Positions 55,851 to 63,985 of a DNA stretch of 64,000 nucleotides are shown one piece after another. The notes below the pieces were generated by a model that saw only the letters and a list, made by a program, of their open reading frames with translations, searched no databases and was not told where the DNA came from. This DNA comes from a virus, in the IMG/VR virus record IMGVR_UViG_3300020411_000371, positions 45,594 through 109,593 of that record. One strand, written 5' to 3'. Position 1 is the first letter of the stretch, and every line of letters begins with the position of its first letter. The position numbers and the translations under genes are program-made.

Positions 55851-58800
55851 ATGCTTGAGCAGGTTGTGGCATTGGAACAGGTACCATCCTAGGTATAGGA
55901 ACAGGTGTTTGAATCTCTACCAACTTCTCTAGTAACATAGGAACTGGTATGAACTCAAGTGATGACTGCATAGCATACTCTCTTGACATACCACCTTTCT
56001 TATTACTCATAGACTTTGCAGTTTGTGACATGATACCAAGCACCTCTGGTTTGACACCTAATTCAGCTGCCATATTTCTTAGACCGTTGATGAGTCCACC
56101 AGCTCCACCACCTCCCATCATACCTGTGATAGTTCTAAACAGTCCACCAAATCCCATACTGTCTGCAATGTTACCTATCAATCCCATTGGTGAGAAACCA
56201 TGAGGACCAAAGGAATCTAAACCAAATAACTGAGACAAACCTGGTACGTTAGCAACACCAGGTATCATACCAATGAGTCCACCTACGGCTGGGAACTTTT
56301 TCATGAACCCACCGAACTTATTAAGCATTCCTGATACACCTTCTGGTAGTATTGATCCAAGACCGCCCATCAGTCCACCTAATGCTCCACTAATACCTCC
56401 CTGCATGAACCCACCTAATGCTTTACCAAATGGATTATTAGACATGAAGTTACTAAACTTGTCTGCCACACCACCAAAAGTACCAGGGAACATACCACCT
56501 AGAGCACCGATACCACCAGTAATTGCACCAAATATATCACCAGATGCAGCAGCACCTATAGCACGAACAGCACCTATAAATGGTGCAGCAGCAGGGAATA
56601 CTATTGGGACAACAGTTCCTAAAAGTTGACCTATAGGTGAACTAACTACACCTTTTACAACGTTAGTAACACCTTTAACTACACCACTAACAGCCTTTGT
56701 GATGCCTCTGAATATCTTACCAAAGAAGAACTGCTTGGTGTTTAGTCGAGGTAACCTTCTTAATAATTTACCACCAGTTTCAAAACCAAATGGATTCCAC
56801 CAACTCCTTTTCTTCTTTGCTTTATCTGTCTTCTTAGATCCAATACCAAAGGCACCCTCTGGCATTGTGTCTCCATATCTTTCGTTGTCTGACTCTACAC
56901 CTTTATATTCTTCCTCAGGTACAAAAGGTTTTGTCTTATAGGAAGATCCAAAATCTATACCCTCTAATGGGTTATGTTTCTTACCATGCTTTCTTTCATA
57001 TGGACTTACATATTCTTTCTTCTTCTTTTTAGGAGTGATACTAAATGATCCTTCTGGGAATGTATCACCATACCTTTCGTTGTCTGTTTCTACACCTTTG
57101 TATTCACTTTCTGGAACGAAAGGAGTAAATTTATAGTCAAGGAAAGGATTTATATTTTTCTTTTGTATTGCATTGACCTGTCCAATAGGAGTTGTTACAC
57201 CATCCTTTTTATAACCAATTATTCTACCGCGTCTATTCTTTATAGGAACTCCTCTACTATCACCCTCAACTTCCGAACCAGTAGTAGTTCCTGATGTACC
57301 AACAAGATTACCTTCACCATCAGTGCCATCACCTGCGACACCATCCATTTTCTTACCAGTTTCAACCTTACCTTGTCCTGCATCTCCTGCTTCTGGGAAG
57401 AATGATTTGTGTAGTAATGGGAATGTGTTACCAGTAAGGTTTGCCATCCAGAAGACGTTGGGTATTTCTTTACCCATCATCATGCCAAACGGACCAAGCA
57501 TAGCCTTCATGGCTACCTTAGCACCTGCCCAGATCTTATTTCTAAATGGTGTTAACTTAGGGATCCATTTAGGAGGATCTTTAGGGAAGTCTGGTATCTT
57601 AAACTTAGGAATACCTTTATAGAATCTTGTCCATCCATTCTTTATCCAGCTCAACATCTTAGTGAACTGTCTGAACAGACCCATCATGTCATCTTTTAAC
57701 TTCTGACCTGCTGCTTTCCAGCCACCACCTCTGAATCCAATGTATAATAACTCACCAACATATTCACCACCCATCATACCTATGAGTGATCCTATACCTG
57801 GTACTGGTATGAATGTACCTAATGCTCCACCGACAGCTGAACCCAGTGTTTTAAATATTACTTTGTCCCAAGAATCACCATTTAGTATAGAAAATACGGC
57901 TGTTAAAAGTGAACCAAAGATAGGTATTCTACCAAAGGTATTTTTAAATGCATTACTAAGAAGTTTTACATTATTTTTTCCAAGAAACTTTAAAGCACCA
58001 CGACCAAACCCTCTGTTCAATCCTTTGCTTAAGATTTTACCTTTAGGTGCAGTAGTAGGTGAGAGACCTGATGTCTTAGGTGGCGGCTTAAATGCAGATG
58101 GATTTTTATTTGCTAATCTTTGTACTCTTTTAAGTGCTTGCTCTCTACTTAATCCGTTCTTAAGTGCGTCACGATATACTCTCTCACCATTCTTACCAAA
58201 CTTTTTAAAGATAGGATTGTTACCTGTCTTTACTTTCTTACTAAAATCCTTGACTCTACTGTTAACTCTACTATTACTATTAGATGTGTTTTTATTGTTA
58301 GTCTTAGATTGTCTGTTTGGATTATAAAAATCCAGATTCAACATACGAAGGATAGAATCCATCAATCCAAATGGATTTAACAACGCTTGTAGTCCTACTA
58401 TCCCTAGTAGTAATGTTCCTAAACCTTTTAACCTACCCCAAAAACTATTGTTACCATCAACTAATGCAGAGAATCCATCTAGTATTTTGGTTACACTACC
58501 CTTTGCAAATCCATATAACTTCTTGACTACAAAACTTAATTTCTTTAAGAAGACTGCTATCTTTTTTATCTCTCCTGCATCTGACATCCATGTTAGGAGA
58601 CCTTTTATAGCAAGTAGATTTACAAGACCTGCAACAAATTGCATTGCAGATAGTAATAGTCCCTGTACACCACCAAAGAGTGCCTTACCAAAACTTACAA
58701 GAGCACTCTCCTTTGGTTTCTTTATCTGTGATTTCTTTATCTTACCAATACCTTTCCCCTTTAAGGCATTCTGTCTTTCAAACTCGTCCTCATTTCTTTG

Positions 58801-59034
58801 ATCCCTTTCACGTTGTAATCTACGACGCTCAGTTACCTCCCTCATCTTATCAACTTTGATAGATGCAAGAGATATCTCATGAAGATCTTTTACTACAACA
58901 CCAATACTATTGACAGTCTTCCCAAGACGATTGACCGCTAAAAGATTAGTCCTAGGACCGTTAGAAGCAAGAGTCTTCTTACCACTTCCGCTAGGATTAA
59001 CTAATTTGTAAGGGTCTATTTTTGGGTTAGCCAC
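55849..59034 (-). CDS. Large tape-measure/hub-like protein 2
   Basis: 1061 residues from a GTG at 59032-59034 that overlaps the frameshift extension of gp26. The N-terminal 290 residues are helical and basic. Two near-identical 30-residue units (YKGVETDNERYGDTFPEGSF and YKGVESDNERYGDTMPEGAF) occupy about residues 655-745. LPRLNTKQFFFGKIFRGI matches protein 1. Then come hydrophobic Gly-rich helices like those of tape measures (VVPIVFPAAAPFIGAVRAIG). Paralogue of protein 1. Which one acts as tape measure and which as hub assembly factor is not known. Confidence 0.7.
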   Translation of the reverse strand: MANPKIDPYKLVNPSGSGKKTLASNGPRTNLLAVNRLGKTVNSIGVVVKDLHEISLASIKVDKMREVTERRRLQRERDQRNEDEFERQNALKGKGIGKIKKSQIKKPKESALVSFGKALFGGVQGLLLSAMQFVAGLVNLLAIKGLLTWMSDAGEIKKIAVFLKKLSFVVKKLYGFAKGSVTKILDGFSALVDGNNSFWGRLKGLGTLLLGIVGLQALLNPFGLMDSILRMLNLDFYNPNRQSKTNNKNTSNSNSRVNSRVKDFSKKVKTGNNPIFKKFGKNGERVYRDALKNGLSREQALKRVQRLANKNPSAFKPPPKTSGLSPTTAPKGKILSKGLNRGFGRGALKFLGKNNVKLLSNAFKNTFGRIPIFGSLLTAVFSILNGDSWDKVIFKTLGSAVGGALGTFIPVPGIGSLIGMMGGEYVGELLYIGFRGGGWKAAGQKLKDDMMGLFRQFTKMLSWIKNGWTRFYKGIPKFKIPDFPKDPPKWIPKLTPFRNKIWAGAKVAMKAMLGPFGMMMGKEIPNVFWMANLTGNTFPLLHKSFFPEAGDAGQGKVETGKKMDGVAGDGTDGEGNLVGTSGTTTGSEVEGDSRGVPIKNRRGRIIGYKKDGVTTPIGQVNAIQKKNINPFLDYKFTPFVPESEYKGVETDNERYGDTFPEGSFSITPKKKKKEYVSPYERKHGKKHNPLEGIDFGSSYKTKPFVPEEEYKGVESDNERYGDTMPEGAFGIGSKKTDKAKKKRSWWNPFGFETGGKLLRRLPRLNTKQFFFGKIFRGITKAVSGVVKGVTNVVKGVVSSPIGQLLGTVVPIVFPAAAPFIGAVRAIGAAASGDIFGAITGGIGALGGMFPGTFGGVADKFSNFMSNNPFGKALGGFMQGGISGALGGLMGGLGSILPEGVSGMLNKFGGFMKKFPAVGGLIGMIPGVANVPGLSQLFGLDSFGPHGFSPMGLIGNIADSMGFGGLFRTITGMMGGGGAGGLINGLRNMAAELGVKPEVLGIMSQTAKSMSNKKGGMSREYAMQSSLEFIPVPMLLEKLVEIQTPVPIPRMVPVPMPQPAQA

Positions 59035-59236
59035 TTGCTTGTTGAGCTGCTTGTTGATCCTTCATTCGTTTCTCTTCTTCTCTTAAGAAGTCGATTAACA
59101 TTGTGACATAGATTTCCTTCTCCCAAGGCATAAGGTTTTCAATGTGTTCTATATGCCATTTATGATGATGTATTAATGCAAAGTTAGTATCATAATACTG
59201 TCTCAGTGTATTATGGAGAAGGGCTATCCGAAAAAA
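59027..59236 (-). CDS. Extension ORF made by -1 frameshift on gp26-like protein
   Basis: This frame has no ATG or GTG at its start, yet it is open for about 67 codons downstream of the slippery site and ends in TAA at 59027-59029. Predicted peptide: RIALLHNTLRQYYDTNFALI through LMPWEKEIYVTMLIDFLREE to a Gln/Ala-rich end. The -1 slip at 59230-59236 would join it to the gp26-like protein, giving about 302 residues. This is the typical pair seen for tail assembly chaperones placed just before the tape-measure gene. Confidence 0.65.
   Translation of the reverse strand, partial: FFRIALLHNTLRQYYDTNFALIHHHKWHIEHIENLMPWEKEIYVTMLIDFLREEEKRMKDQQAAQQASG
59191..59236 (-). other. -1 programmed frameshift site with downstream hairpin
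   Basis: Slippery heptamer TTTTTTC (59230-59236 on minus), in phase so that the zero frame reads Phe-Phe-Gly-stop while the shifted frame continues. 14 nt downstream lies a perfect 8-bp hairpin, CATAATAC (59208-59215 region) with GTATTATG and a 9-nt loop. Confidence 0.6.
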
Positions 59237-59934
59237 GATGCTAGACCTTCTAGTGTAACTTCACTTTCAACTTTAGTGTTTGGGTTAGTAACCTTAAGTG
59301 TGTGAGTTAACTTAGGCATTGTCTCAAAGAATTGTTGAACATCTTTAAACTGAGCTGAACTCATTGAGTCTAAAAATTCTAACACTTCTTTATGAGGCAT
59401 GTTCTTACAGTCATGTACTTCTTCTGGTGTGGTGACACTCTTCACACAACTTGCTGCCATCTCAAAGATTTGATCTACATCTTGTCCGTCATTAACGAAG
59501 TTTGCTTTAACAAATGTATCAAGACTTGGGTAGTCCATAGTAATTAAGATCTCATCTGATATCTTAATCTCTCTGCTATGACCTTTAGTCTTCTTAACTT
59601 TGATAGAATCAAGAGGGATCTTAACTTCTACCTGTGTTTCATTATCATCAGGGCAGGTCACACCTACATCTACACTCTCACCAACAGACTTGGTTCTGAT
59701 CTGTAAGAATACAAATTCAATATCAAATGTTGGTAGTGCTTCTACATCTTTAATATCAGTGCAAGCTGCAATGATATCTTTGATAGCATTCACAATACTA
59801 TCTTGGTTGCCAGTTTCAGTAGCAATTAATAGAACTTTCTCTTCTTTGACAAGGAATGGTCTATAGTTTACAACTCTACCGTCAGACGGTAGTTTCATTT
59901 TAAATTTTGGGGTTACTAAGGTCGGTAATGCCAT
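59224..59934 (-). CDS. gp26: gp26-like baseplate/tail assembly protein (T4_baseplate family)
   Basis: 236 residues. ALPTLVTPKFKMKLPSDGRV then VNYRPFLVKEEKVLLIATET is the start of the T4_baseplate (PF12322) family, with ILITMDYPSLDTFVKAN in the middle. In T4 gp26 helps hub assembly. It ends ...LASFFG with a stop, right at a slippery heptamer that would extend it by about 67 residues. The family, the position just upstream of the tape-measure-like gene and the frameshift together suggest a tail assembly chaperone function. Confidence 0.82.
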   Translation of the reverse strand: MALPTLVTPKFKMKLPSDGRVVNYRPFLVKEEKVLLIATETGNQDSIVNAIKDIIAACTDIKDVEALPTFDIEFVFLQIRTKSVGESVDVGVTCPDDNETQVEVKIPLDSIKVKKTKGHSREIKISDEILITMDYPSLDTFVKANFVNDGQDVDQIFEMAASCVKSVTTPEEVHDCKNMPHKEVLEFLDSMSSAQFKDVQQFFETMPKLTHTLKVTNPNTKVESEVTLEGLASFFG

Positions 59935-59955
59935 AATAATTTCAATTCAGTACAA

Positions 59956-59963
59956 TTATTTAG
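59956..59963 (-). promoter_or_regulatory. Late-promoter-like box (CTAAATAA)
   Basis: CTAAATAA on minus, 21 nt upstream of the gp26-like ATG. Confidence 0.5.
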
Positions 59964-59970
59964 GGAGGTT

Positions 59971-60888
59971 CTAGAAGTTATATGTGATCCACTTAGATCT
60001 ATCCTTTACTGTTCTAACAGATGCCTTTCTAGGATCGTGTTGATGATCACCAGGAATATGTGCTTCATGAGTTCCCCAGTCGGTATACGATGGAACATAG
60101 TATCTATATCGTTCAAAATAAAATCCTACAGTCAGTGTATTAACTCTTGACTCCATGTTATTCAACTGAGTTGAACCTAGATTAAATGGGAACACCTGTC
60201 TCAGTTCCCACATAGCAACGATACGATTTCGTTGTGGCATTCCAAGCCATCCCTGTCCAGTTCCACATTTCTTTACGTATGATGCCCACCTATCTTTATC
60301 AAAAATACTAAGTATATTTCCTCCTCCTCTCTCCCATTTGAATATCCTTACTACAGGTGCACAATAATTATCATAGAAATCTACATATTGATCTGCATCA
60401 TTCCTTGTGAATGCCATCCATCTTTCAAAAAGTGTTCTTGTCTTATGGTTAGCTGGAACCTTGAATGTCATACTTACTTGACTGAAGTTAGTACCAGTAA
60501 TATATCTGTGCGGTGAACCCATTGTAACTAATTGTCCAGTCGCCATCTGTTTACTAGGTAAACTTACGCTATCACAATAGTAATCTAATAAGAATGCCTC
60601 ATCATTATTACTTAAAGACCAACCTGGTTGACTACCAAACATGGAGGGTGTAAGAAAATGCACCGAGTACATGTTAGTGTAACTAGGATTGTTCTGTAGT
60701 TTTCTAGAGAACGCAAGGAACTCTTGGAAAGAACTATCTCTAGCATCTTGTTGATTAGGAACTGATCCTCCAAACAAATTATACTTGGAGTTAAATGCTG
60801 CAGCATAATCTTGCAGTGTCTGATCAAATGCAGGACCTATTGAGTTGAATAAGTTTGAAGTAACTGATGATATTAATTTACCAAACAT
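59971..60888 (-). CDS. Baseplate-tail tube junction protein (gp54/gp48-like fold)
   Basis: 305 residues. QVSMTFKVPANHKTRTLFER and RWMAFTRNDADQYVDFYDNY, followed by ELRQVFPFNLGSTQLNNMES and the VGFYFERYRYY end, are the strands of tail-tube-type proteins. In T4 gp54 starts tail-tube assembly and gp48 caps the plug. Since gp48 is recognised separately at 61345, this is more likely the gp54 counterpart. Exact gp number needs alignment. Confidence 0.72.
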   Translation of the reverse strand: MFGKLISSVTSNLFNSIGPAFDQTLQDYAAAFNSKYNLFGGSVPNQQDARDSSFQEFLAFSRKLQNNPSYTNMYSVHFLTPSMFGSQPGWSLSNNDEAFLLDYYCDSVSLPSKQMATGQLVTMGSPHRYITGTNFSQVSMTFKVPANHKTRTLFERWMAFTRNDADQYVDFYDNYCAPVVRIFKWERGGGNILSIFDKDRWASYVKKCGTGQGWLGMPQRNRIVAMWELRQVFPFNLGSTQLNNMESRVNTLTVGFYFERYRYYVPSYTDWGTHEAHIPGDHQHDPRKASVRTVKDRSKWITYNF

Positions 60889-61307
60889 TATACTTTAAGC
60901 TCCTTTTCTGTGATTAACATGAACTCCCATCCACGATCTTTACAATATTCTTTAGCTGCTTCCCACTTTGCTTGATTGATAGCATAGGTAACAACCTCTG
61001 TGATATATGCTTTAGTTTGTTTCTTTTGTTTCTTAGGTTGTTTAGTCTGTCTTAGAGGTTTAACCTCAACCATATACTTCTTGCGTCCTATTTTTACATA
61101 GAAATCAGGAAAGTATCTGTGCCGACGACCATCAGCAGGAGAGATGTATGGAATAACTATCTCTTCACTACCCCATTCAGTAACAGAAGATGACCTATCA
61201 CACCAAACCATGAACTTATACTCCCACGAAGACCTATAAATAATGTTATGATAATCACCTTTGTACTTTCGTGGAAAGGTAGGACGGTATTTTCCTTGAT
61301 ACCTCAT
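60888..61307 (-). CDS. gp4: Head completion protein gp4
   Basis: 139 residues from ATG 61305-61307. MRYQGKYRPTFPRKYKGDYH, then RSSWEYKFMVWCDRSSSVTEW and PDFYVKIGRKKYMVEVKPLR, is the typical gp4 pattern; it has a nuclease-like (PD-(D/E)XK) core. In T4 gp4 completes the head after packaging and before tail joining. Divergent late promoters lie between it and gp48. Confidence 0.9.
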   Translation of the reverse strand: MRYQGKYRPTFPRKYKGDYHNIIYRSSWEYKFMVWCDRSSSVTEWGSEEIVIPYISPADGRRHRYFPDFYVKIGRKKYMVEVKPLRQTKQPKKQKKQTKAYITEVVTYAINQAKWEAAKEYCKDRGWEFMLITEKELKV

Positions 61308-61312
61308 AAATA
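61305..61312 (+). promoter_or_regulatory. T4-type late promoter (CATAAATA), plus strand
   Basis: CATAAATA on plus, 33 nt before the gp48 TTG start. Confidence 0.55.
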
Positions 61313-61328
61313 ATACATGTATCAAAGA

Positions 61329-61336
61329 CTATTTAG
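61329..61336 (-). promoter_or_regulatory. Late-promoter-like box (CTAAATAG), minus strand
   Basis: CTAAATAG on minus, 22 nt before the gp4 ATG. With the plus-strand box it makes a divergent late promoter. Confidence 0.5.
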
Positions 61337-61344
61337 GTAGAAAG

Positions 61345-62400
61345 TTGGCTGTTTACAGATATCCATATAGATTACCCGCTACAAGATCACAATCTGGTGG
61401 TAAGGCAGCTGATATGCCTACTGATGCTACTGATTATCTGATGATAAGACGTGAGAGATATAAGTACGATGACCAATCAGTCCCTGCTTTCTATGACAGG
61501 CGTACACCAGGTAATCAACAAACTATAATTGCACACCCTGACAGGTGTTACATTGCTATACCTCCACAAATTACTACACAATATGCACCTGCATATAGGA
61601 GAGCAGACGTTGGTGTGTCTGGTGTTGCAGCAATGGGACTACTAGGTGATGGTAAAGACTTTACTGCAATGGCAGGAACATTACAAGATGCTGCAGCTGC
61701 TGCACTACCTGAGTTCTCTACTGGTGCTATCCTTTCTATGATCAATGGATTCAACCAGTTCATAGGTTTACAAGGTCAGTTAGATATTAATACTATACAA
61801 TCACTACAGAGTGGTAAGATATTCAACCCATATAGTGAACAGATATTCCAAGGTATGAGTTTTAGAACTCATAACTTTGCTTTTAAATTCTTAGCACGAA
61901 ATGCTAGAGAGTCACAAGAAATTAAAAGTATCATAGATTATATTAAGATAGGTTCTGTCCCTAAGATAGCAGCAGGTGATTACAATAAGAAATTTATCAA
62001 CAAGAACAAGAAGTTCTCAGCGTATGGTAAGGATAAAGAAAGAGATAAAATGACCTTCGATCAGGACTGGTTTAAGACAGATGCTTTCAGTGGTGATTCT
62101 GGATACGCATATCAAAATAGATTCTTCGAGGTTCCAGATAGATATCAGTTAAGGTTTGTTCGTTTCGGAACTAACGTTAGTGATCTTGGTAAACTTGAAC
62201 CTTCACAACGAAGAGATCTAATGTTTAAAATTTATCCTTCTGTTTGTACAGGTATCAATGTAAACTATACACCAGACAATCAATACGTAGCACTTAAAAA
62301 TCCAACAGAAGAAACTACTGATGTCCCTGCGATAGTTATGACTATAACATTCACAGAGACTAGGTTACTCACACAGCAAGACGTTGCAGCAGGTTACTAA
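61345..62400 (+). CDS. gp48: Baseplate tail-tube cap gp48
   Basis: 351 residues, close to T4 gp48 (364). The start is a TTG at 61345-61347, which gives MAVYRYPYRL, the hallmark N-terminus of gp48, and a site AGGTAG lies 5-10 nt upstream. The C-terminal FTETRLLTQQDV is also typical. gp48 plugs the tube end above the hub. One of only two plus-strand genes of the late block. Confidence 0.87.
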   Translation: MAVYRYPYRLPATRSQSGGKAADMPTDATDYLMIRRERYKYDDQSVPAFYDRRTPGNQQTIIAHPDRCYIAIPPQITTQYAPAYRRADVGVSGVAAMGLLGDGKDFTAMAGTLQDAAAAALPEFSTGAILSMINGFNQFIGLQGQLDINTIQSLQSGKIFNPYSEQIFQGMSFRTHNFAFKFLARNARESQEIKSIIDYIKIGSVPKIAAGDYNKKFINKNKKFSAYGKDKERDKMTFDQDWFKTDAFSGDSGYAYQNRFFEVPDRYQLRFVRFGTNVSDLGKLEPSQRRDLMFKIYPSVCTGINVNYTPDNQYVALKNPTEETTDVPAIVMTITFTETRLLTQQDVAAGY

Positions 62401-63395
62401 TGGCATTCTTTTCTTATCTCCCAAATGTATATGTAGGTGAAGGCATCAAAGATGATGAGGACTTCAAGTATCGCCTTGTCAAAAATATATTCCGAAGAGC
62501 AAAGACTAGAGCAGACTTAGATCAGTATGTAACTTTACTCGAAGCATATGAGGTAGGAGAAGATGAGTCTCCTGCTAATGTAGCACTAGCATTTTTTAAT
62601 GATCCATTCTTAGACTGGATGATCTTAATGGTTAATAATATTACTGATGTATATGAACAGTGGCCAAAGAACATCAATGATCTACAAGAATATACAAGAA
62701 GAAAGTATAATAATCCAGATGCTGTTCACCATTACGAGACAGTCAGAGCAGAATTTAATGGAGAGACATTCTTAGAGCAAGGTATACAAGTTAATGACAC
62801 ATGGAGAACTGTATTACCAGACGGTACTACACTAGGAGAAACTCAATCAATCTATCCAGTGACAAACTATGAGTATGAAGACTATCTAAATGAACAGAAA
62901 CGTATCATAAAATTACCTACACCACCTGTAATAGAACTAATACTAGCAGAGTTTGAAGATGTAATTGCTTATGAACCTCACTCAGAACTAGATCAGAAAG
63001 GTAATAAGAAGAGTGTATTAAATATGTCATCTCGTTTCCTTAATACTGCAGGTATTTCTGCTGCTAGTAAGTCTAGAGATGAGGGTATAGGTTATGTTAC
63101 ATCATATGATAACGGACCTGGTAGTGCCACAGTCCAGGTAGGAGCCGCACAGACTACAACAGAAACTACTGCTCCAGTAGTGTCAGTAACACCAGACGCT
63201 GGTACAAGTAATACTACAGTAGCAGGAACCGCTACTGCTACAGAGTCATCAACAACTTCAACTACAACTTCTTCTAGTTCAACTTCTAGTTCTTCTAGTT
63301 CAAGTAGTTCTAGTTCAAGTAGTAGTAGCAGTAGCAGTAGTAGTTCTGGATCCTCATCTTCTGGATCATCAGGAGGATACGGAGGAGGATACTAA
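62400..63395 (+). CDS. gp53: Baseplate wedge gp53 with long Ser-rich C-terminal tail
   Basis: 331 residues; T4 gp53 is about 196. The first 180 residues have the gp53 pattern: MAFFSYLPNVYVGEG, then TLLEAYEVGEDESPANVALA and FFNDPFLDWMILMVNN. After residue 270 it becomes Thr/Ser-rich and ends in about 40 Ser with few Gly, then GGYGGGY, a low-complexity tail absent from T4. It follows gp48 by a TAATG overlap. The fold assignment is good; the tail is exceptional. Confidence 0.87.
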   Translation: MAFFSYLPNVYVGEGIKDDEDFKYRLVKNIFRRAKTRADLDQYVTLLEAYEVGEDESPANVALAFFNDPFLDWMILMVNNITDVYEQWPKNINDLQEYTRRKYNNPDAVHHYETVRAEFNGETFLEQGIQVNDTWRTVLPDGTTLGETQSIYPVTNYEYEDYLNEQKRIIKLPTPPVIELILAEFEDVIAYEPHSELDQKGNKKSVLNMSSRFLNTAGISAASKSRDEGIGYVTSYDNGPGSATVQVGAAQTTTETTAPVVSVTPDAGTSNTTVAGTATATESSTTSTTTSSSSTSSSSSSSSSSSSSSSSSSSSSGSSSSGSSGGYGGGY

Positions 63396-63397
63396 AA

Positions 63398-63450
63398 AAC
63401 CCTACACGCGAAAAATTCTGGCGAATTTTTTTTCGGGTATAGGGGAATTA
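63398..63450 (-). terminator. Conserved terminator-like repeat, copy 2
   Basis: Same core as copy 1 (cacgcgaaaaa...ggcgaatttttttt). It sits between the converging gp53 and 63448 genes and could end both transcripts. Confidence 0.6.
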
Positions 63451-63720
63451 AAAGATGGATTTCATAATGAACTCCTTACTAAGAACTGGATCTCCAAATA
63501 ATTCTAACTGAATGTTATCAGCATCTACGAAGAGATCATCTTCCGCTTCCTTTCGACAATGCTGCCAGTAATATGTGTTATCTTCTCTTCGATATAGGTA
63601 CGAAGTGTTGTGTGAATCAAGGGTGAACATTGCGACACATTTTTGTTTGTGTTGCCAACATGGATCGAGTGCTCTCTTTTCATACTCAGTCACGTTGTCT
63701 CCAGTCATCTGATCTGTCAT
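63448..63720 (-). CDS. Hypothetical protein, 90 residues
   Basis: Four residues of Cys and several His (DPCWQHKQKCVAMF, YYWQHCRKEAED) suggest a metal site or disulfides. Its 35-nt overlap with the upstream gene supports coupling. Unknown role. Confidence 0.6.
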   Translation of the reverse strand: MTDQMTGDNVTEYEKRALDPCWQHKQKCVAMFTLDSHNTSYLYRREDNTYYWQHCRKEAEDDLFVDADNIQLELFGDPVLSKEFIMKSIF

Positions 63721-63985
63721 TCTTAAACCAGTCTGCTATATCATCTGCACCATTAAAACCTTTCTTATGTTTTTTTGGATCTGAATCTCCGATGTCTAAA
63801 AATTTAAGACAAGATCCATCTTCATCTGTTGACATTCTTCTTGCCATACTCAGCATACCTCTTGCTGATGTATTTACTTTCGCTAATTTCTGTGCCCATA
63901 TCATATCTTCTATACTTACTTCGGTTCCTGATGCAATGTCTTTGCAAATGCCTTCCAAACGAAGACGATATTGGGTAGATAACAT
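63686..63985 (-). CDS. Conserved cyanophage protein, 99 residues
   Basis: STQYRLRLEGICKDIASGTE then SIEDMIWAQKLAKVNTSARG resembles a small conserved cyanomyovirus protein next to gp53 and gp48. Helical. Function unknown. It probably begins at ATG 63983-63985, close to the window edge. Confidence 0.65.
   Translation of the reverse strand: MLSTQYRLRLEGICKDIASGTEVSIEDMIWAQKLAKVNTSARGMLSMARRMSTDEDGSCLKFLDIGDSDPKKHKKGFNGADDIADWFKNDRSDDWRQRD

Noticed and set aside
57740-58327. 195-residue plus-strand ORF within tape-measure-like protein 2
   Set aside because: Leucine/Pro/Asn-rich and antisense to a clearly coding helical stretch; no ribosome-binding site, no domain.
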